A stretch of 64,000 nucleotides of DNA from Ceratobasidium sp. AG-K (Eukaryota; Basidiomycota; Agaricomycetes; Cantharellales; Ceratobasidiaceae). Shown piece after piece: positions 61,108 to 64,000 of the stretch; positions within the stretch are counted from its first letter, which is position 1; each line of letters opens with the position of its first letter. Made by a program: the position numbers and the translations under genes. The stretch is from positions 124,001 through 188,000 of the forward strand of contig JAWNGF010000014.1 of assembly GCA_037039685.1 (NCBI GenBank), in the 5' to 3' direction. Under the pieces are notes generated by a model. That model saw only the letters and a program-made list of their open reading frames with translations. It searched no databases and was not told the DNA's origin.

Positions 61108-62788
61108 CTAGAGGCACTGGGAGTACCATTGGTTGATAACCGTGCAGGTGTAAGGGGAAACGCAAACCTGTAACATGGATGATGAGCCAAGGTATTTCCG
61201 AAGGAAGATATTACATACCGTGCCTCCAGTATGGCCACTGCCACCGCATTGGCCGTATTGAGGAACAGTGCCGGTACCAGAGGTCGCAGTAGCGGACTAG
61301 AATTACCAGTAAGCAAGGCTCGGCGAATATCAAAGGAACAAACATACTGCAGAAGTGGAAGTGGTCGTGCCAGTGGGAGTGGAGCCAGTGCCGTAGGTCG
61401 AACCAATGTCACCGAAGCGGATGTTGGAGAAGGTAACCGACGAGTTGGGGTACTGCGCCTCAACATCCTTGGGGTCACCAGAAGTGGTGGCGCAGGTACC
61501 ACGGGCAGTTCCAGCCTGGCTGGCGGGGCGGTCGAGGGGATAGTTGCTGTCGAGCCAGAGCATGTGGGCTGCATGGTCGTCCCAGATCGACATGACGAGG
61601 ACGTGACCGTTGGCAAATGACTTGTCCATCGTGGCCATACCACCCTTCTCCGCATACACGTTGGTGTCCTGGAAGACTGTCTTCTGGGCAGCGCAAAAGT
61701 CGTCGGTGATCGAGTCGTACTGGGTGAGACCGGAAATGGTAGACTTGGAGTTCTGGATGACTACGCCATTCTGGACGTAGAGGCGGCGGATTTCCCTGAG
61801 CGCGCCAGTGGCGGTGTTGCCGGTGGTCAAGAACTGAGTGACAACGGTGATCTTCTTCGAAGTATCGATGGTTTTGCCGGGGCCGTAGTAGGATTGGTCA
61901 CCCATGCGGAACGGGTTCCAGTCGCATCCGGGCTGGTCGCAGTACTCGGAGCACTGAGTGTCAGTGCAGCGAGTGGGGCCGCTGACCGTGCAAGGGTGGG
62001 GAGTGTAGGCGTTTGAGATCGAGTTAGCCTCCCAGATGTCCATCTCGTTACAGCAGCTACCGTAGTCGCCCTTGCCCGAGTTGGGATCGGTGGTAGAGCC
62101 GGTCCAGCCAGCGACGTTGGCCTATTGGATATACATTAGTACCTGACTAGCATTTAGTGGCGTTGCAACTCACCTCGCCGTTGATGAACTTGATGTCACG
62201 AGGGCACTGAGCATCGCAGTAGCCGGTTCCATACTTGGCACCAGCTTTGTTGTTCGGATACTTGGACTTGCCACCATCGGCCAACATCTCGGAGAAGTAG
62301 AGAGCGCCGTTCAGACCGCAGGGAAGGTTCGAAACGTCAACATCGAAGGTGAACTCCTGGTTCTTGAGTTTGAACATCTCGTAGTTGGTATCGTCCGCAG
62401 CCATGAGATAAACACGGGAGCCAACGTTGGTGTTCTCGCCCTTGGTGACGAACTTGAGGGTAAGAGCGTTGCCGGAGGTGGTGATACCGTACGTGCCGCT
62501 GTAGTCAGCACCATCGACCGCGCAGTTTTGAGCGCAGGTAGCGCCGTCGGGGCAGACCGAAGTGTCCCATGCCTGGCCGGTGTAGCAGTTGGCGTAGCCA
62601 GAAGTGGTGTGGACCCAGCGCCAGTTGGCGTCGAGCACGACCTTGGCGCTCGATTGGGTCACGCAGCCGCCGGCGGTGGTGCACTTTTGCCACGGGAGAG
62701 AGGGGTGAACTTCAGCCTTGAGAGTCCCGACCTGCTGGGCCTGAGCCACAGCAAGGTAGAAAGAGAACAGAGCGACGAAAGGAAGCAT
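61108..62788 (-). CDS. GH7 cellobiohydrolase with C-terminal CBM1
   Basis: Exons 62174-62788, 61348-62121, 61219-61296 and 61108-61167 give 508 residues. A signal peptide ends AQA, before [12 protein letters not shown], the typical mature start of GH7 enzymes. The catalytic centre EMDIWEANS supplies the nucleophile, the assisting Asp and the acid/base. Many cysteines ([14 protein letters not shown]) fit the family's disulfides. After [16 protein letters not shown], a short Thr/Ser linker leads to a cellulose-binding module ([16 protein letters not shown], then VCVSPYTC and NQWYSQCL). These are secreted enzymes releasing cellobiose from chain ends. The CBM1 is split by two introns, one just before its VC. 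A TATA box lies about 70 bases upstream. Confidence 0.96.
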
Positions 62789-62852
62789 TGTATATGGACG
62801 AGTAAGAGTCGATTGCCGGTTACCGATACTGTCTCTGGTCGCTGGTCGACGC

Positions 62853-62860
62853 ATTTTATA
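62853..62860 (-). promoter_or_regulatory. TATA box of the GH7 gene
   Basis: TATAAAAT on the minus strand, 65-72 bases upstream of the start codon at 62788. Strongly transcribed cellulase genes usually carry such a box. Confidence 0.6.
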
Positions 62861-63821
62861 CAGACTTTGCGCGGAGAATAGACGGTGCTGAGAAAGCAGT
62901 GTCTAGTGACCTGTGTACGATAGTTTACCCATGTGAGCCGGACAAGAATGAAGCCAAGAGATACAAAAATGCCATAAGTTGTCGACCAGCTAGTGGGAAA
63001 CGACCACCCAAGAGGACTTGGCGCAGAGCCAAATTCGACCGTCACCGACAAGAGTCCGAGCGTAACCTGTGGTCTTCGAGATCAATAATTCTGCAGGCAT
63101 ACCAGATTAGTGAGTGTCAGCCAGCCGACAACGCCAAGACAACGTTCACTTCTTGCCCTCCTAGCCGTAGGCAATCAAAATACCCTGTACCGTCGATGGA
63201 ACGTCATGTGTACCTCGTACTATCAGGTTTGTCCGACGGGGTACCGAACATATTAATCCAGAAGTAGATGCGATCCGGTCAAAGACTTGGGTTGAACATG
63301 TGCAGGTGCGAGAAGAATCATGTGGTCTTGGCATTCCGTTGATAATCGCGTATTCCATTGACAGCTTCTCACCCGGACGATAGCCGGGCCGTCGCGCCCG
63401 CGTGCCCAAGCACCTTTACATGTCTGAGTCTACCCAGATTGTATGGGATTGTTGTAAAACATTGGCTGCGGCTAGTAGCACATGCGAAGAGCAAATGAGC
63501 GGAAGAATTGTGATCAACCGGCACTGCGAGGAAGGTCGAATCAATCAGCCCCAAGGGGATCAATCGGAGGCAACAGTTCCGCAAGATTATGGGCTGCTGC
63601 GGATTCCGATCAAGTGGTCAGGACAGCTCACAGGTAGGCTCTGTTGACTATGTGTGAGTGTATTCTATCCCAATGACAATCTACGCTCCTGAGCTGACAA
63701 TTTATGCTCCGAAGTGGAGGATTTGCGGCCTGGAGTAGACAGACAGTAAGCTTCATATAATTTATAAGTTACATTCACAGACCTACGTACATACAAATAA
63801 CGTAACAACGATTACCCACGC
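62861..63821. other. GH7 upstream region and spacer
   Basis: No gene seen. The proximal part is the cellulase promoter; a short imperfect direct repeat (GACAATCTACGCTCC / GACAATTTATGCTCC) lies at about 63676-63713. Confidence 0.4.
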
Positions 63822-63989
63822 TCAAACTTGCGGTGTCTCGGCACCATCGCCATTGTCTCGGAGATTCACGGCTCTCTGCTGGAACAACCCACCGAGCCGA
63901 CCAACACGAATGCCGCACTCAAGAGTTTTCGAAGTTCTTGGGGGGTTGATGCGGACTGCCCGCTCGCGCGCCAAGAGAGTGATGCGAGA
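63822..63989 (-). CDS. Last exon of a gene running off the window
   Basis: On the minus strand an open frame of 55 codons begins after an acceptor-like GGTTGATAG (63990-63998) and ends in TGA at 63822-63824: LLARERAVRINPPRTSK, LECGIRVGRLGGLFQQR, NLRDNGDGAETPQV. Codon usage and composition look coding, and the frame is closed by stops just before the splice site, as expected for an exon edge. The rest of the gene lies beyond the window. I do not recognise the family. Confidence 0.5.
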   Translation of the reverse strand, partial: SRITLLARERAVRINPPRTSKTLECGIRVGRLGGLFQQRAVNLRDNGDGAETPQV

Positions 63990-64000
63990 CTATCAACCGT

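Overview
The window looks like a chromosome segment from an agaricomycete fungus, most likely Rhizoctonia/Ceratobasidiaceae. The sequence shows genes split by many 45-60 nt GT-AG introns, a GH7 cellulase with a C-terminal CBM1, a PAQR/IZH3-like membrane protein, and expanded families (KCTD-like BTB proteins, DUF7330 proteins, F-box/LRR proteins, secreted type-B carboxylesterases). I assigned exons by hand; where I give a CDS with several exons, the summed exon length is a multiple of three unless stated. The genus is inferred from remembered family content, not from a search.

Layout. 0-1.8 kb: a two-exon protein of unknown function. 3.4-11.3 kb: a tandem array of secreted type-B carboxylesterases (intact, decayed, intact); a fourth decayed copy lies inverted at about 15-15.7 kb. 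11.3-17.3 kb: four minus-strand two-exon genes for small BTB proteins, the start of a family with nine near-complete members and one relic here (others at 32.7, 40.0, 41.2, 46.1, 47.3 and 49.1 kb). 18.4-26.7 kb: a small conserved-looking protein, a PAQR/IZH3-like seven-helix protein with a long repeat-bearing N-terminus, and a cysteine-rich single-pass membrane protein. 26.7-32.6 kb: almost gene-free, built from duplicated and rearranged pieces, including a chimeric pseudogene whose two parents (IZH3-like at 22-23 kb, gamma-glutamylcyclotransferase-like at 38 kb) are both intact in this window, and a three-copy diverged tandem repeat. 33.6-35.8 kb: a 12-exon cytochrome P450 with two microexons. 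37.8-38.5 kb: the GGCT-like gene. 42.3-42.9 kb: a small beta-trefoil protein. 44-45.7 and 53.6-55.3 kb: two DUF7330-type genes of identical intron layout. 49.3-53.4 kb: two tandem F-box/LRR genes, both with coding defects. 56.2-57.6 kb: a SAM-dependent methyltransferase. 58.2-59.6 kb: a phosphatidylserine-decarboxylase-like gene with one in-frame TGA. 61.1-62.8 kb: the GH7-CBM1 cellobiohydrolase. 63.8 kb to the end: the last exon of a further minus-strand gene.

How it fits together. There is no single operon-like pathway. Secreted hydrolases (esterases, GH7), a P450 and a methyltransferase suit a plant-biomass-degrading or plant-associated lifestyle. The rest is local birth and death of gene families: tandem copies, precise intron gain/loss between paralogs, foldback elements, a SINE-like element, and several premature stops that are each explainable by one C-to-T (or G-to-A) change. 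The most unusual feature is the BTB array: every member has a KCTD/T1-like BTB domain in exon 1, a phase-1 intron at the same place, and a conserved C-terminal domain I do not recognise.
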